From assembly GCA_900556025.1 (NCBI GenBank), contig USNG01000006.1, positions 1 through 51,553 on the forward strand: a stretch of DNA of 51,553 nucleotides, read 5' to 3'. Positions within the stretch are counted from its first letter, which is position 1. Every line of letters begins with the position of its first letter. This document shows, one piece after another, positions 49,799 to 51,553 of this stretch. The position numbers were made by a program, and so were the translations under genes. The notes under the pieces were generated by a model. It did not search any database, was not told the origin of the DNA, and worked only from the letters and a program-made list of their open reading frames with translations. Source of the stretch: an uncultured Mycoplasmatota bacterium. Lineage in GTDB: Bacteria > Bacillota_I > Bacilli_A > RF39 > UBA660.

Positions 49799-50664
49799 TC
49801 TTGTTCTAAAACTAAATCAATATCATAATGTTTTTTTACTTCTTGTTTTATATAGTCTATTAGGTTAATAACATCTTCAGACTTAGCTTTTCCATTATTT
49901 ATTATAAAGTTAGCATGTATCGTACTAATACTAGCTCCTCCAATAGAATAACCTTTTAGCCCTAAATCATCTATTAACTTTCCTGCACTAAATCCTTCAG
50001 GATTTCTAAAAACACTACCATTAGAAGGATGAGTTAAATCTTGTGACTTACGTCTAGCTTCCATCTTTTCAATAATAAAAGATTTAAGTATTTCTTTGTC
50101 ACCCTCTTCTATTTTAAATGTTGCATCTAAAACTATAATATTTTTATTTTCTTTTAACATAGATGTTCTATAATCAAACATCAAATCACTATTTTTTAAT
50201 TCTTTAATTTTTCCATTTTCTAAAACAGTACAAGATTCTAATACATTAGATATAGAACTTCCATAACATCCAGCATTACCGCACACACTACCACCAATAG
50301 TTCCAGGAACACCACATGCCCACTCTAATCCTTTATATCCAAGATTAGATATATTATTAGCAAGTTTATTAATCATACAGCATGATTCAGCAATAACTTT
50401 ATCATCTTTAATTTCATAATTATCAAAGCCTTCTAATTTAATTACAACTCCATCATAATAAGAAGGTAAAATTATATTAGAACCATTACCTATAACAAAC
50501 CACTTAAATTTATATTTATCTAACACATCAATTACTTTTTTTAATTCTTCAGTATTTTTAATAGATAAAAATACTTTAGCAGTACTTTCTAATTTATAAG
50601 TATTATAATTAGATAAATCAAAATCTAATTTTACATCTAATATTTTATTTAGTTCTTCTATCAT
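49786..50664 (-). CDS. murB: UDP-N-acetylenolpyruvoylglucosamine reductase
   Basis: 292 residues. FAD-binding motifs WFVIGNGSNIIL and GLEWACGVPGTIGGSVCGNAGCYG; active-site FDYRTSML; proton-donor Ser in HPSNGSVFRNP; C-terminal FSAGKLIDDLGLKG, SIHANFIIN. It makes UDP-MurNAc from UDP-GlcNAc-enolpyruvate with NADPH. The size agrees with the Firmicutes type. It starts at the stop of the small membrane protein gene (TAATG-type overlap). Confidence 0.96.
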   Translation of the reverse strand: MIEELNKILDVKLDFDLSNYNTYKLESTAKVFLSIKNTEELKKVIDVLDKYKFKWFVIGNGSNIILPSYYDGVVIKLEGFDNYEIKDDKVIAESCCMINKLANNISNLGYKGLEWACGVPGTIGGSVCGNAGCYGSSISNVLESCTVLENGKIKELKNSDLMFDYRTSMLKENKNIIVLDATFKIEEGDKEILKSFIIEKMEARRKSQDLTHPSNGSVFRNPEGFSAGKLIDDLGLKGYSIGGASISTIHANFIINNGKAKSEDVINLIDYIKQEVKKHYDIDLVLEQEIIK

Positions 50665-51197
50665 TATTTCAAGTACTCTTCTATCTCATCACTACCAGAT
50701 TTATATTCAACAATTCTACCATTATTTACTCTAATTAAAGTTAAACCATTAATTTTTAAATCATTAATAGATGATGCATCTCTATTTTCATCTTCACTCA
50801 TATATTTAGAGTTACCATCTTTACTCATATCAACTTTATATGTTCTTGTTTCACTACTAGCAAGTAAATTATTTATATAAATATCACTAGTAAAATTACT
50901 ACTATAATTATCAAATAAAACATAATAGTTATCTTCACTTCTATTTAATATTTCACCTACCATAATATACTCATTACTAATAATAGTTTCTCCTGTTTCT
51001 GGTTTAGTATATCCAGCTTCAAATACACCTAACTTTTCCATACCAAACATCATCAAATACATTAAAACCATTGCAATTAATACACCTAAAACTGTTTTAA
51101 CTGCACTCATTAATTTATTATCAGTTTCAATTTCTTTAGACTGATTTCTTACTCTTTTTGGTTGTTTGTACTTAACTTGCATCTTATTTTTTGCCAT
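50664..51197 (-). CDS. Small membrane protein upstream of murB
   Basis: 177 residues from the ATG nine bases after GGAG (the longer open frame runs through the promoter). A basic cytosolic part (MAKNKMQVKYKQPKRVRNQ) leads to one membrane helix (about 33-53, TVLGVLIAMVLMYLMMFGM) and an extracellular domain of about 120 residues (ISNEYIMVGEILNRSEDNYYVLFDN, then SETRTYKVDMSKDGNSKYM, GLTLIRVNNGRIVEY). The domain looks like the extracellular thioredoxin-like/DUF domains seen next to wall genes in RF39-type bacteria, but I cannot name it. Co-transcribed with murB. Confidence 0.7.
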   Translation of the reverse strand: MAKNKMQVKYKQPKRVRNQSKEIETDNKLMSAVKTVLGVLIAMVLMYLMMFGMEKLGVFEAGYTKPETGETIISNEYIMVGEILNRSEDNYYVLFDNYSSNFTSDIYINNLLASSETRTYKVDMSKDGNSKYMSEDENRDASSINDLKINGLTLIRVNNGRIVEYKSGSDEIEEYLK

Positions 51198-51218
51198 TTT
51201 TATCATCTCCGTACTCAA

Positions 51219-51224
51219 ATTATA
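51219..51224 (-). promoter_or_regulatory. Extended -10 promoter of the murB operon
   Basis: TGCTATAAT on the minus strand, about 22 bases before the ATG, with GGAG in between. The -35 region is poor. Confidence 0.5.
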
Positions 51225-51255
51225 GCATATTTTAGGGAAATGTACCATTTATTTG

Positions 51256-51284
51256 TTGATTTTTACTATTTTTTAGTATATAAT
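51256..51284 (+). promoter_or_regulatory. Promoter of rpsD
   Basis: TTGATT (51256-51261), 17-base spacer, TATAAT (51279-51284), divergent from the murB operon promoter. It leaves a leader of about 150 bases before rpsD. Confidence 0.65.
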
Positions 51285-51295
51285 TTATTTACGTA

Positions 51296-51434
51296 TTTAA
51301 GTGGCAGTGCTATAAGGAGTTATAACGTGTTTCTTGAAATTTACTAGTAACCTCTGCCAAGGCGAAAATAATAATAGAAACTCCCTATAATGAAAATAGT
51401 GGCCTTTTAATACAAAAATATTTTGTAAAGGAGG
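51296..51434 (+). ncRNA. Structured rpsD (S4) leader with ribosome-binding-site hairpin
   Basis: Two competing folds are visible. One closes the leader: GGC-AG-TGCTAT (51303-51313) pairs with ATAGTGGCC (51396-51404), and inner helices pair GGAGTT with AACTCC and GTTTCT with AGAAAC, plus GGCAG with CTGCC as a possible alternative. The other is a hairpin in which CCTTT (51403-51407) and ACAAAA pair with TTTTGT and AAAGG (51427-51431), masking the AAAGGAGG ribosome binding site. They share bases 51403-51404, so they exclude each other. S4 represses its own mRNA in Bacillus through a leader RNA; this is a likely counterpart. Exact fold is inferred. Confidence 0.6.
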
Positions 51435-51444
51435 AACAAATACT

Positions 51445-51553
51445 ATGTCAAGATATACAGGTCCTGTATTCAAGAAATCAAGAAGATATGGTTTTTCTAC
51501 ACTTGAAACTGGTAAAGAATTAAGAAAGAAACCTACTGCTCCTGGAATTCATG
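51445..51553 (+). CDS. rpsD: Ribosomal protein uS4 (5' part, cut by window edge)
   Basis: First 36 codons. [20 protein letters not shown], then [16 protein letters not shown], matches uS4 of Firmicutes (MARYTGPxWKxSRRLGxSLxGTGKELxxRPxxPGxHG). AAAGGAGG ends ten bases upstream. uS4 is a primary 30S assembly protein and in Bacillus the repressor of its own gene. Confidence 0.95.
   Translation, partial: MSRYTGPVFKKSRRYGFSTLETGKELRKKPTAPGIH

Noticed and set aside
51296..51430. SRP RNA or 6S RNA
   Set aside because: The GCCAAGGC segment looked like part of SRP RNA, but the conserved apical loop motif is absent, and the region fits better as an rpsD leader.

Overview
The window comes from a strongly AT-rich, low-GC member of the Bacillota, class Bacilli, most likely an uncultured gut-type lineage near Erysipelotrichales, RF39 or the Mollicutes relatives. 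I cannot place it more finely without a tree. The reasons are the base composition, AGGAGG-type ribosome binding sites, tight operons, a Firmicutes T-box in front of pheST, and Bacilli-type gene orders (nusB-xseA-xseB-spoIVB and spoIIGA-sigE...sigG-ylmC-lspA-rluD). TGA is used as a stop and Trp is encoded by TGG, so this is the standard bacterial code and not the Mycoplasma code. The cell makes peptidoglycan (murB, uppS and a SpoVD/FtsI-type transpeptidase).

Layout. 1-6240: a cut-off prepilin gene, an unusual IspH-polyprenyl synthase fusion, two secreted surface proteins (SH3 repeats; InlB-like repeats with a glycine-rich end) and uppS. 6360-8980: the Mg2+ transporter mgtE and a pair of unknown genes, one with a clear internal duplication. 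9036-12070: spoIVB, xseB, xseA and nusB. 12126-17251: a C39-type peptidase with membrane N-terminus, a prepilin carrying 22 BspA-like repeats, and a Y-family polymerase. 17248-22490: a degenerate ATP-grasp, a degenerate deacetylase-like protein, an M3-like zinc peptidase, serS, and a sortase without its usual arginine. 22554-31025: frr, an isolated holin/M23 lysis pair, pheT-pheS under a T-box, and a prepilin-proS-prepilin operon. 31151-41602: a GspE/PilB ATPase, a SpoVD-like PBP, another prepilin, trpS, lexA, rhomboid, TspO and rluD. 41599-48428: lspA, ylmC, sigG, three unusual genes, sigE and spoIIGA. 48499-51553: an unknown gene, a putative short bL28, murB, a membrane protein, and the structured leader and start of rpsD.

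Three themes connect the genes. First, sporulation: SpoIIGA and SigE (mother-cell sigma activation), SigG (forespore), SpoIVB (signalling protease), YlmC and a SpoVD-like PBP, with a ribosome-binding-site hairpin in front of sigG that recalls the Bacillus control. Second, a dispersed type IV pilus/pseudopilin system: five genes with near-identical class III prepilin N-termini but quite different C-terminal modules, plus one assembly ATPase. No prepilin peptidase or platform protein is in the window. Third, isoprenoid and wall synthesis: the IspH-prenyl synthase fusion, UppS, MurB and the PBP.

No rRNA, tRNA, CRISPR array or insertion sequence was seen. No intergenic stretch exceeds about 300 bases; the longest (about 260 bases, 27616-27875) is filled by the pheST T-box leader and its promoter.
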